Shown here in pieces: positions 1-12,803 of a stretch of 64,000 bases of DNA (its first letter is position 1; the number at the start of each line of letters is the position of its first letter). A model generated the notes under the pieces. The model ran no database searches. It had not been told where the DNA came from and was given only the letters and a program-made list of their open reading frames with translations. The DNA comes from Channa striata. Lineage: Eukaryota; Chordata; Actinopteri; Anabantiformes; Channidae. A program made the position numbers and the translations under genes. The stretch covers positions 19,399,275 to 19,463,274 of the forward strand of contig CM065179.1 of NCBI GenBank assembly GCA_033026295.1, given 5' to 3'.

Positions 1-1023
1 CATCCTCAGTTTCGACCCTGTAGGAAAGCACAGGTAAGAGCGCGCACGTGTCTGTGTCACTAATCTCTGTCGTCTGGATGATCTGTTATTTACGTGTGCA
101 CTCCATCCGACTTGCGATAGTCACTGAACAGCACTTGCCCAGATGGGGAGGAGATGTAGAAATCTACATCGAGACCTGCACCATCTAATACCTGCGGACA
201 ATGGAGGAAACATGAGATAGAGAAAAAAAATAATCATTCATGTGACAGACATTGCTTAAAAGTGTGTGTGGGCTGCTATTCCCTGTTCATGTAGCAACAC
301 TTCATGTGTGTAACAAATAGTTTCTTACATTATCAGTGAGAAATTCAATTTTTTTTTCTCTCAAGGTCTCCAAGTTATGAGCCTGAATACCATGTTCTTC
401 ATGGTAGACCCTACAACAGATAAGCTATAGCAATAGTTGGGATGTTTCCCCCAATAACATAAATGGCAGCTTCCTGCCACTGCGTCAGTTCTAGATACAC
501 AAGAAAGTACAACTCATTCAGATTCATCCAGAGCTGTAGCCTGCACAACAGGTTCCCAACAATATCCAAACTGATAGTGACACACACAACTTGCTGGTCC
601 TCTTGCGCAATAACTTAATTCGATTATACCTAGTAGCATACTATACGCCCTAAAATATTATTATGAACAAATTCCTTTTTGTGCAGTAGTCAATATAGTT
701 AAAGCATTTGATCAACAGGTCTGACAAATGTAAGGTTTTGTATTTGTTACCATTGATTTGACAGAAGCAGCAAGGTTTGCTCAACTACCACTACATGTTT
801 ATACAAGTTAATCTTAGTCAGCAGTGTTTATGACCTGATATTCAATTTCCAGGGAGGCATCTTTTTTCATGGACTGGTAAAAACACTCCTTTCGACCGGC
901 TGGTAGGGTGAACGTGAAATCGCTGTCCAGAGACTGGGAGAAAGCAGCCAGCGCCACAAACCTCTGCGAGACATGGGCAAAAATCACGGAGAGCACACAC
1001 AGATATATCCGGGCTAAGTCCAT
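1..1023 (-). CDS. tmed5: TMED5 (p24 family cargo receptor), first three coding exons, partial
   Basis: Coding exons on the minus strand: 1023-835 (start ATG at 1023), 191-94, and 17-1, continuing beyond the left edge. All junctions are GT-AG and phases agree (0 after exon 1, 2 after exon 2). Exon 1 encodes a signal peptide (MDLARIYLCVLSVIFAHVSQ) followed by the start of the GOLD domain with SLDSDFTFTLPAG and KECFYQ, the hallmark of TMED5/p24-gamma. Exon 2 gives VLDGAGLDVDF and KSDGVHT, also typical. The family forms p24 complexes that select cargo, including GPI-anchored proteins, in COPI/COPII vesicles between ER and Golgi. An in-frame ATG 16 codons upstream (1071) would place a charged stretch before the signal peptide, so 1023 is preferred. 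Transmembrane segment and cytosolic tail lie outside the window. Identification as TMED5 rather than TMED1/3/7 rests on the LDSDFTFTLPAG signature. Confidence 0.92.
192..834 (-). other. tmed5: tmed5 intron 1
   Basis: This is a 643-bp intron between the exon 1 donor (CAG/GTCATA on the minus strand) and the exon 2 acceptor (TCCGCAG). It is AT-rich, and I see no gene, repeat or RNA in it. Intron 2 (18-93) is only 76 bp. Confidence 0.85.
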
Positions 1024-2092
1024 GGTGGGATCTGCTTGTTTAAGAGCCCAAAAGAGCCGAAGCGGTGTCACAGCGGCCCGCCAGTGTGCGACTAAAGCAG
1101 CAAAGTAGCAGCTAATGTTAGCGACACTCGTCCAAACTTCACTTCAGTTGAAATGTTCCAGTTCTCACGGTACTATTGTTCAGGACCCCGCCTGTTTGAA
1201 AATAAAACTCGTTTGAAATTATCACCGACAACAACGCCATATAAATGTACTGTTGTATTTTTTTTTGCATGCTAACTAAGGAGTGCTTATTAATTATTCT
1301 GCAATTATTAGATACCAGTTATAAGAACAGGCGATTTAAGTGCCCTTCTCGATCTGGTTTCTGGGATATGTAGTTTCTTCACTCCATGTGGCATATACTG
1401 GTTAAGAGGAGAACCTATAACGTACATCCAGAAGTTCTTTCTCTTAGTAACAAACGAGCAATTAATAAATACAAACACCTTAACACTAAAAATGGCAAAA
1501 TCTTTGATCGAACGATAGAATGGTAACTTGTTCAGTCATTGCTTATGTTAAATAGGCGTTTTCATATAGGTATTGGTCGTGACCCTAACTTCCGCTATAA
1601 ATACTGTATCAACCTTCATCATGCAAACTCAAACATCCGACATCAAACCGTTTCGCAACAGCTGTGATTATTGCATCGCTTTATGCTTCTCTTATCAATA
1701 GGTGACGCGTCCTCCTCCACAGTCTCCAACTCATCTTCAGGGGGCGGAGGTATTCGCCAACACGAAGTTACTACTTTTATTGCGATTGGCCGATGTGTCC
1801 CCAACTCTTATTTGATTGGTTAGACGCGGGCAGGGGTTGAACTTACCGAGATCCAGCTAACCTTCACCAGCAGAAGCTACCAAAGCTGAAAAAGAGGCGG
1901 ACAACTGGTCCGCACAATGAAAATTACCGAGACCCAAGTGTAGGTTCAACCTACAGAAGACAGACATGTGTTGATCTGGAATTAAACCAGGACGTCAGCC
2001 AACAACAAAAGCTCTTCTTCGGTGTTTTTACGGAGCCGTGAGAGATTAGAAAGACCCCAAAGAGCGAGGATGTTGGTCCCCGCGGGAAGATA
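1024..2092. promoter_or_regulatory. Divergent tmed5/suco promoter region
   Basis: About 1.07 kb separates the tmed5 start codon (minus) from the suco start codon (plus). The suco-proximal part holds a GC box (GGGGCGGAGG, 1741-1750), two ATTGG inverted CCAAT boxes (1785-1789 and 1815-1819) and a CRE-like GGACGTCAG near 1990. I see no TATA box at a convincing distance. The middle (about 1200-1700) is AT-rich. A shared bidirectional promoter is inferred from geometry and motifs; transcription starts cannot be read from sequence. Confidence 0.6.
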
Positions 2093-2145
2093 ATGAAGAG
2101 GCTGCGCGTTTTGTTGGTGTGCCTCATTGTAGCTCTCCTGTGCTG
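2093..2145 (+). CDS. suco: suco exon 1: signal peptide
   Basis: The ATG at 2093 opens MKRLRVLLVCLIVALLCW, a short basic N-region followed by a hydrophobic core, matching the signal peptide that starts SUCO in other vertebrates. The exon ends TGC TG/GTAAGC, phase 2. The tryptophan codon is completed by exon 2, 15 kb downstream. No other in-frame ATG lies in this exon. Confidence 0.88.
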
Positions 2146-5100
2146 GTAAGCTCAGCCCGATACATTAATTCACCTTATTAATGACATGTCACACTAATGA
2201 CAGTATGCGAACCACGGTTTTTCATAGTTATGTATCATGTCGCCTTGCTTAATGTATTATACAGGTCAGTCAACGTTGAGTGACATGAACCATTTCTGCT
2301 ACAGAGCTAACTAACATCAGCTAGTCTCAGTGTAACATAGTGCTGTCAGGTTTAGTTGGCCTGTAACTCAGAAGAGCCTTGGATGGTTGTGTTTTTTTAA
2401 TATCCCTGATTAAGTATGATGTATGAATTGGTTTTGATGGATTTGTCCGCCAACTATTGCGTAGCAGTACAGCTAGCTAATCGAACTACTGTCGTGTTGC
2501 TGGGATGGCAAATGTTTCTTGTGTTGTGGCTGATAATATTCATGTCAAACACGAACCACTGAAAGTGACAAGTTGCTCCCACATCTGTCATTTTCTCTCC
2601 GTGTATGGTGAGCTTTAGCTCACCATTATTTACTATTAGAGTGTTATCAAGCTCAAAAAATTATCAAAGACGCATCAATAGCCACAAAATCCCCGTGATG
2701 TGATCACATAGAGCAACTCTAAACACCCATCATGAGTCGATATCTAACATGCATGAACTAGCAATTAGCAATCACTAGCAAAAGTACAGAATTGTTAATT
2801 CCAATTAAGAAATGATTAAGACCAGTAATAATAAAAATCAGAAGAAACATAAGAATCCTAATCTAAAACACTAAATCTTTCAGTTTTTTTAAAAAGTTAA
2901 AGTTTAGGTTTAATTACATTTATTTTACTACAGATGTAAGAGAAATATGCAATTACGTTCTCCAGAGTAATTAAGTTTCGTATTAAAATTAACAGTTGTA
3001 GTCCAGTGTATAAGGAGAGTGATATGGCATCTATCAGCTTAACTCCTCATAAATTCATTTAATCTGAGATGCACAGGGCAGGAAGCGAAATTTGTGGGAT
3101 TAACTGGCCTGCTAACATGCTGCCTCTATCCAGATTGGTGACTCAGGAGCAGCCAACCATCCAGCGTGGAGCTGCCGACTGTTATCAAATGTGTGACAAC
3201 CAATATCTAGAAAAAGAAATACTTTGCTCCTTGGAGGACTAAATAACCTTCAGCCTTGTTTTCATAGAAATCTCAAAATAATAATTGTAAAAATGTGAAA
3301 TATTTTCTTTGTAGAAAGTGCAGCTGAAACATGTGAGCTTTTCCAGATAAAATATTAGGCTACTCTAACAGCAGATGAGGACTCACTTGTTTCATTGTAT
3401 TGATTATAAAAAATGATACTACGGAAGTTGTCTAATATACTGTAATATACTGCTTTCTCATAGCACTGAAAATAAGTAATGCTCATACTTTATCAACTAT
3501 AACCAAGATCTATATTTTACAATATTATTTTTAATAAGTGGAACTATCCTTAGTAGTCGCAAATTGATAAAACAGATTATAAAGTAAGTATAAATCTTTG
3601 GTCAGGCTGTAAAGAAAAACACTACAATTCCCTGGTTGTTGAATGGCAGACTACTCAAATCCCATTAGTCTCTGAAACCCTTGTATCTTATATTTCCTGA
3701 AGAATGATCCAGTTCCCTATAGATTTGATTATTCTACACCAAAAGAGGTAATTCTCAAATAAACATTTTGTCTTTATTGATAACAAAGAATGAAGAAGCA
3801 CAACATAAAAATTCAGTGGGTTTGCAGAACAAATTGTACCTCTCTGCGTCTTGGAGACCAGTAAAACATAAGACCTGACAGAGCAATCAAGATATGCATA
3901 GTTAGTTTTTAAATTCCAGACTCCAAAGGTTTATTGAATTATAAATTAAATACATGAATGAGGCAACTTTCTGTCCTTGGTAAAAGCTAGATTGGATTAC
4001 CAACTTGCACCTCAGATGTTTGCATGCGCTAAACACTGGTGCACTTTCTCTCTTTTCTACAAACAGAGTAATGGCCATGCAACCACACGCATAGGCTTCA
4101 TTACTAATTCAAACCCTTTTTAGCGTGCTGCTGTCAGCTTCTTGCTCTTCCGTGCCAACTCTCACGCATCCCAGTGGGAAAAGAGAAATGGGGTGTGCAA
4201 TGCTTGCAGTAATCCAAAGGTTTCCAAGGCAGCAGTGATTTTAGGCTCAGAAAGGTGACCTGTAGAAACACAGGCTGCAAAAGACAATGGGGTCATTAGC
4301 GGTTCACCTGCTGTTTTAGATTAGTATTTTTTAAATGTGAGGTCTTGCCCTCTGTGTATTACTGTGAGACCACTGTAACTGCTTGTCTAGAGCTCTGAGT
4401 TGAACTGCTGGGAGTGGCACAGCTGAATGGATTTGTGTGCGTCATGCTGCCCCTTTACTCCCCTTGTCAGCAACAGGGATCTTACAGTGTGTATGCATTA
4501 CTTGTTTAGGCATCAGCATCAGTGTTTGCATGTGTGCTGGACAGTTTGTGAAAGGTTGCACTTTTCCAGCCAGGCTGGTATTCAATAATGATCACTGTGG
4601 ACATATTTTTTTGCTAATTGTATATTCACTAAGACTACCTGAGATGCAGAATAACTAGTTCAGTTGTGATAAGTGAATTCCTACAGGAGCATGCAAGAGA
4701 AATAGCAGTACATTTCATCATTATCTCACTCTGTCCCTGTGACATAGGTGTATTTGTTTCTTAGCCATTTGAAGATTATTATTATTATGCCAGATGATTA
4801 AGACTCATTAGATAACTCTGCAGCCAAATGACCACATGGGGATTTTATATTTGACTAGACTGCAGACACTTTCTAATTATCCACAGGTTAGCAGAATATT
4901 GCATGTAAAGTAAGGTCCACCCACTGCACATGAATTTTAAATCTGCTAACTCCCTTTTTATTTTGCATAGTTAAGTATTATAGTGTTATTTGAATTTAGT
5001 GTAATTCAACAATTGACAGTTTAAATCCCTACATATGTTTAATACTCTAGAGTGTTTAGTTTTTTGTTTTTTTTTTTTTTTTTTGGCTGCTTGTTATAAG

Positions 5101-8100
5101 CCAAGAGGTGTAATAATATTTGTGGTGTATGTTTTCACATAAAGCCAGAGCACGCAAGGGTTTTCCTTGTCTAACTCGTTTGCTCTCCTAAAGCACCTAT
5201 ATGATAACATGGTGTCTCATGGGCTTTCACTTCTGCTTGGCTGTCAGGTCTTCAGAATCAGAAATGGGTTTATTGGCAGGCTTACACAACAAGGAACTGT
5301 TCGTCAGTTTGTGCAAAAAATAGTTTTAATGTACAAAAAGGAAAAAAGAAATAGTCATAAATATAGGCATCACAATGGTATGTTGTCGTTTCCCAACAGA
5401 CCTTGAGCAATCTTGTTTATAAACTTCTATTTTGTAGTGCACATTTTTTGGCTATAAAATTTCTCAAAAGGTCACAATGTGTTAGCATGCAAATGTAGTA
5501 CTAAAATAAATGAAAATTTACTTTGTACTTGTTTTTACAGTTGTTTCAAATATTCCTTAACTGTGTGCTCCTTTATTTTGTATAACTTGCTCAAGGGCAT
5601 TTTGTAAACTGTAGAAAATGGAATGAGGACTACAGCGAAAGGAGTCTGCCGTTAAAAGAACTGTGTGTTCAGACCACATCATAAAATTTTGGGGGCTGTT
5701 GTTACATAAGTAGAATCTCCTTGTGTTGCCCACGTTCATCAGCGGCAAGGCGGTGTGTTGTCGCTGGTAGAGCTGGTTTTATTTCTCAGCAGTAGATTCT
5801 CACTAGCACCTGTACTGGGCATGGAAACTTAATCACAGGGTAACAGAGAAAGCTCTGTGTTTCTTTTTTTTCCTCTGGCTTTTGCAGCAATGAATAGACA
5901 AGGGTTAGAACATGAAGGTAAAATGGACGTGTGTCTTGGGAATGACAGTGTTTGGATTTCATTCCATTACCTTAGGATCATCTAATACCAAGTGGCTGCT
6001 GCATTTGTCCCCACTCACATACTTAGCTACACATAGCTTTGTCTTTGTTAGAAAACTCCTTTGCTGCTGCTGTTGTCCTTCAGAATGCCTGGGCCTTGGT
6101 AATGTTGTCTGATTTAATAGAAAAGGAATAATTGAAATGTGTCAGGTGTTCACCTTGTGTTTACCCAATATCAGCTATTTTAACAGCATGACTTGTTGCA
6201 TCATGGACGGAGGAGTGTGTTGGAGGAGTTTGTCAAAAAGTGTTGTGCAATACACCACCACGGTCCTAAATGGTCTTTTATGTAGTTTGAATGACATTAA
6301 TGCCATTCATTTTTAAGTGGGGAATGATGGTCACACTGAATATGGATATTGTTTCACTTTGCAGTTTAAATAATGCTTTAGAATACATCTTATGGAGAAG
6401 AGTAAATTAGACATTCACACATTCAGTGAAAAACATGTCCTGTAATATATTTATGTCTAGTTTGTTACTGAGGGGTTAGTTCCGTCACCTCTGTATTGTA
6501 TCTAAATTATTCTCAAATTGAAGAATTTAATTTGAATTAACATTGATTAATTTACAAAGAACAGAATTGATTGTTTCTTAAGCCAAAAAAAAAAAACAAG
6601 CCAGAAGGTCATCTGTCAGAGCAAGCATGATAATTAACCTAGCTGCAAAAAAAGAACTGCAGTCACCCCTTGATTAAGCCTCTGTTTTTGTCAAAATTGT
6701 CTTATCCTTTTTTCTGTCAGCATTTAAAAAATGTTGAAGTAATTCTAAATGTTGGTATTAAAATTGTATTATATTAGCTAACACATCATTGTATATAAGT
6801 AAAAAAAATAATAAAAAACCTAAATCAGATTCAGTTTTGCTTGTGACATTGGTTGGCAACTAAAGCTAAGAATATTATTTGTTGCTTCTTACTAAGACTT
6901 TGGGTCTAAGGAGATGCCAGTTGGTCCATTATTCCTTGTAAATCCTTAACTTAGAATGTAGCAATAAAACATTCCTTTCACTTAACTGTTGGCTTACAGA
7001 CTACAGGCTTAGTGAGTGAGAGTTCATCATTTGGTGATGTTTTAGCAGACCAGGTTTACAAAAGCTCTGCAGCCTGGTAGGTCTAGACTTAATTTGAGGA
7101 GACGGAGCCGGACTGGCAGTCCTCAGCACACTATTGTTCATGCCCACTTGCCACGAAGACTGATGAGCACACTATGCTCTCTTGTCTGTTGTCCTTATTG
7201 TCTCCCAGCTACATGAATCTGTGCCCTTGCACCATTTTCTAAGATGAGTAATGAGATGTACTCCGAGGACCCACTATCGACCACTGGGCGAAAAGAGGGT
7301 ATCTGAGCTGTTGAGTGCTCTGCTGTTGGGTTGGATAATAAAAACAATCTCAAATCCGGATTGCAGTAACATTTCCCAAATGCTTGTAGTTGCTGTAGTG
7401 TGTACAAATCATATTGCACTCAATTTGCAGTTTATATAACATAGCTTGTCGAGCTGCAGTTTTGTTGCATTTCTCACAGCTGTGGTAAACATTAGGAGGG
7501 ACCAGTGGGAAGAAACCCAACTTCCCTGGTCTACTAAACCTAATTCCTGAATATTTAGGATTTTTTTATTTAAATTCAGGAACAACAGTCCATTTGCTTG
7601 AATACTTATTTGACAAAAGTGCAAAGACGATTAAAATTTTTAGGATAAAGTGAGACACAACATTTGGCTGTATAATGTCTCTATCAGGTGAATTTGTTTG
7701 CTTAAACAAAACCAAGCCAATGCTAAAATTGACAGAACAAGTTGTCTCAGTTTCAGTTTTGTGCTCGTCCACCTTGTCTTCTACTTCCGTTACTCAACAG
7801 TTTTTCTAGATGGCTCCTTTTAAAGATTAATGTCCCTGGGTAAATCTTGTAACTCTTTCACCCCACACCTGTGTTTGTATTTTTTTTTCACTTCTGCCAC
7901 ACACACACACACACACACATATATACTTGTACTTATATATTTGTAATACATTCTTTTAGTTTTATCTCTAAAAGAGCAAAATATGTTTTGTCAGTGGTGC
8001 TGTTGTCAGTGGTGAGCTATATAACTTGCTAAATTACCAATCTATGATTGACTTTTCTTTAATTCTGGCAGCAGGAACTTCTGTGTAGGATCCTGTTGCT

Positions 8101-11100
8101 CACATATTATTTTTCTGGGAATAGGTAGGCCTACAGTGTGATTTGAATTCAGGCCAGGGCCTGAGGCGCCGTCAGTGGTTAGAAGAAAATGCCACTGTTT
8201 ACTGAATGGTACTCTGAGGGTGGGGATTGTTAAGTCTTAGGGTGGAGATTTGCGTCACTCTACTCATGTTTTATTGTGTATGCTGCGCATATGTATTGTA
8301 TGGATGTAAATGATATTGAAGAAGGTATAGCAAAGGGAAGAGTTGATTACTGTCACACGTCTTGAGTTTAAATCTTTTTTTGGTTGAGTGTTTATATGGT
8401 AAACATTTTTACAGTAATAGTCTAAAACAATCCAAGGCATAAATAGTTTCCTTCTTCTGTTCTTTTAATACATCTCAACATGGGTTAAGGTTGAATACAG
8501 TTGTGACTGTGTTCTACTCCACATCCACTACACTACAGGGAGTAGCTTTGGTTTTTCCTGCTCTGTTAGAGAACGGGATCACCCTACCCCCAACACATTT
8601 AGGCTTTTCCCCCTCTCTAGCTCCACGTTTATTACTGTTAACTGTACCTGCAGCTACAAACTCACTAAAAAGCTAAATTATTTGTTGCCTTTTATTTGAA
8701 GATGGTGTAGTCTCCTGTAAATGCCAGTGTGTGTGCATTCATGCTTTCAAATTGTTTGAGTGAGGGCAGTCTACAAATGTTTGTAAAAGCTTACAGATAA
8801 ATAGATGCCAGTTTTATCAAACGTACTTTCAGAAACAAAAGGGCACTGTGCATTAGATCGATTCAGATGTACTTTAGTTGCTGCTGTATGAAACTAATAT
8901 ATTGTTTAAAACCAAAATTCACAGAATTAATGTCAGCATCAGTGTTGCATTTTTGAAAAACCTTTTTCAATTTTTGAAACACTTAATAGGCCAGTTTTCA
9001 CTGAAGTACTATGGTAAATGTTTTGTTAGGCTGCAGCACATTTGTACATTCTGAAGTGAATGTTTTTTTGTGTTTTTTTTCCCGCTGTGCCTGCTGATGC
9101 ATACATAGTGATGAAAAATACTTGTGTATTGTGTCCACAACCATCCATGCAAACCCTCACTGACAAAGTGGCTTTTCCTATCCAGTCACATTAAATCACA
9201 TGGCTGCTTCTCTCTGTCCATTGTCCTTAGCCAGCGTTCCTGATGTTACATTCCAAAGCGTTTCTGATCCTTTTCTGACTGGGACCACTGTGATGGTTCA
9301 CTGTTACTGTCATAACACGGAGTTCAAGGATTTATTATTGTCAGTCAGTTTAAGTAATCATGCACCAATACAGACATAATAATCAATTGTAAATCCTTAA
9401 CATTCAGTAAAAGGAGTAAAAGGAACTTCTTTGGCTGTATTTTCACATTATTTCTTGTTTAAAGTATGAATAACAAATAGAGCATTAATTGAAAAATTAA
9501 ATTGATGGCCTGCTAAGTTTCCAAAACATTTGACTGGTTTATTTTATGTTTCATTTGATGTGGTGCTACCCCTGTTCACAAACTTGACCAAAACACCACA
9601 AATACTAATGTGGATCCTCACCAGGCCTAATGCAAAAAAAAAAGATCAACACCTTTTAGCTTGTCCCTTCATCTTAGTAATCTTGCTTTCAACTGGAGAC
9701 TTGGCGTGTTGAGTGTCACATGGTAGTTTCCAAATAGAGGTGTGTTTGTTCATTCAAACTATATCCTAGAAAAAGGGTCCTGTGTACATTTTTAAATATT
9801 TATGTGCGTCACAGAGCTGGTATAATCACAGGGATTCTTCCAGATCAGAAAGACAAACACAGCAGATAAAACAGACTGGATTTACATGCACGTAGGTAAC
9901 CAGTGTACCTGGATAGATCCGCTTTCTCAGGCAATAGGGGAAAGGTGTTTACATGCACTTACAGCAGAAGAGTAACCTAATTTTTATTTATTTGTATTTT
10001 TCGCCGCCTCAGACTTATTTTTGAAGCCTGGCACACAGATTTGAACTGCACAGTGATAGAAAAAACAGCTTCTGACACTTCTTTTTGTGTGAGTGTGTGG
10101 GCGGGGAAGGAGGGGGAGAGTTGGGGAGGAAATGGGAGAAACACACAGCTGATGCACAACTGACTGAATTTTAAAAAATATGTGAGGAAAAGCGACTTAT
10201 TTAGACTTATCCGAGGCACTTTTTGTTATTTACATTTTGTGACACACTTCAGGCGGACTTAATGATCCATTAAAGATTTCTTCTTTCAACCTGCGTTTCA
10301 CTCAGCTTATTCTTGTCTGCAGCCTTTTGTTATGCAGATGCACTGAGAAAGCCGATCAGAAACCTGGTGTGCATGGCGATGAAATCCTCATTCTTCAACA
10401 GAAATCTACTTTGGAAACCAGCCTTCCTGTTTACATGACATCAGTAATGGAGCTATGCCACTGTCTAACCCTAGCATTAGCCATTAGCCGTTAGCTCTTG
10501 TGGTCTGTGTGTCTGAGGTGTTTAGGAGCAGAAGACGGTGTAGAACCCCTTTCAGACATGAACTCTAGAAAATATTAGGAGGATCAAGTTCTGACTGTCA
10601 GGACTTTCCCTCTTAGACATGTAGCAAACATCAGTCGATAGTCTGGGCAAGATCCGTTCTAACTTGTGAAGAAATATAATTGGGAAATTGGGCGGTGCTT
10701 GGGCTTGGGCACTTTGAGCAGGGGGCAGAATATGATGCAAAAACAAAGCGCTGAAAGTGACAATGTTTCCCTTGATGGTTATGGTAGAAGATACTACCCA
10801 ATCACTAGTAATATTGGCTGTTGTTGCATTGATATCAATAGTAGTATGAGTTCTTCACCTTCGGGTGTTTGTATTTGCCTGGTTTCGCGGTAGTTTCAGG
10901 AAATGGACGTCATTAACACGCTCACTCACGGTAAATTCTCTGGAGTATTACCTCCTCTATTCACAAAGGAGCTTTGCTGGAGATAATCCAGACTTTGCAC
11001 TAAGGGAGCTGGCTGGGTAAAACCCAGGTAATGTCAGGCCCAGCAAACTTGGACGTTTGCGTTCACACATATACTCCCTCAAGATAAAGTCTGGATTATG

Positions 11101-12772
11101 TCTGAATCCCAGTGCATGCCTAAAAAGGATTAAAAAAGGGACTATTTTTTTGGTAGAATATGCAGCCCAATATACATTTACATTAGGTTGGAAATACTAT
11201 TTTATTCTGTTGCATAGCTATGCACTGTGTGTAGTTCAGTTACACTGTTTACAAATTGGATATTGAAACATTTTACTAGGGATGGTTTTCTTTTGTAGGT
11301 CTTACACATATGGTCCTGCTGGCAAATGACATAGGATCAATGAAATGAATTTTTAAGGATTTAGACAGGAAAGAAAAACTATTAAACCAATCCATAACAT
11401 TGAGTAGCTTAAATTAAGATTTAGTTTTTATATTTTTTCCTGTATTGATAGAGGTCCATAGTAAAGGTAGTTGGTTTTATCACCTGCCACCTACTGGGAT
11501 CTCCTAAAATATTAGGACAGTTTAAAAATTGTATGGTAAATTATCTGCTTATAGAGTGCTATCCTTTCACCCATTCACACGCCGATGACATTGGCTGCCA
11601 TGCAAGGTGCTTACCTGACCCACCAGGAGCTACTTTAGCTTTATTTTACTTTCCAAGGACACGGACATATAGCCAGGAGGGACCACGGAATGAAAGTAAG
11701 CGTTAACTCCTAAGCCTAAAAACCCAGACAAAAAGGAATCACAATGATTGTTTCCTGCTTTCCAATTGCTAGTAAGTACTGACTGAGATGTTTCTGCAAG
11801 CTACAGCCCTGTGTGATAGTTCTTGGGCATGAAAGCACTATATGGTTTATACTGCTACTCCTATAAATCACATTTCAAAATAAAGAGATTTTAGTAAAAC
11901 TTTTCCCAGGCTGGTTTTGAGTTTGATCATCAGAAGCATATAAATTCCACATAGAAATAGAAAATAGAACATAGTGTTTGTTGGTCCTGATAAAGGTTGT
12001 TATGCCTGTGTTGAGTGTTTCAGTGTGAGAGAACTATTCACTAGTTTAGCCACTGTGTCCTAGCTGCCCAGATGATGCACCAGAGGGGATTATGGCAGAT
12101 CAGCAGGCTTTACAACAAGCCGCAGCTCTGCATTATTCCATGCTTCAATGTTAAGGGAAATTAGGACGTACACGCAAACATTCACACGTGAACATGCTCA
12201 GTGTTCTAATGCTGGGCCTTTAGGCTTTGGCCCTCCCCCTTTTCCTTCAACCACTTACAGAATGTTTTTGTCTGCCTGGCAGATTCACTGGCCTACTTTT
12301 GCTGGTGAGCTGAGCCCTGGCACATCTCCCTGCCCCACAATCCACTTCTGCCCACATGGATCCTAAATTCCTTCTTCTCAGGTCCTTTCTTCTCTCTATC
12401 TGTTTTTCTTTAAGTCTGCTTTTTAGAGGGGAAGTACAGAGGAAGGGTTGAATATACAGCAGGTCCCATTCCTGCTTTAAAGAACTCTTCTAAACCTATG
12501 ATGTTCTGGGTGAAAGCAGCTGGAATTGCTTGGCATTTTGTGTGTGTGTGTGTGTTTCTGTAGACACTACTTAGTGAGGACCAAATTTCATTTTTAACAA
12601 CAGACTCAACAACAATTTTGACCCTAAAAAAATGATTTTTGAGGATAAAGACTGGGGTTTAGGGTTAGAATGAGGTTTTAATTAGGGTTAGGGTTAGGCA
12701 TTCAGTTGTGATGGTTAGTGGAAGGAGCTAGGGATTGCATTACGTCAATGAGTGTCCTCACAAGGATAGAGG

Positions 12773-12803
<31 letters not shown>

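Noticed and set aside
7195..7772. Cluster of small open frames on both strands in suco intron 1
   Set aside because: No family resemblance, no splice structure, expected by chance in 15 kb of intron.
12681..12698. Interstitial telomere (TTAGGG repeats)
   Set aside because: Only about three imperfect units, embedded in a repeat with its own inverted ends.
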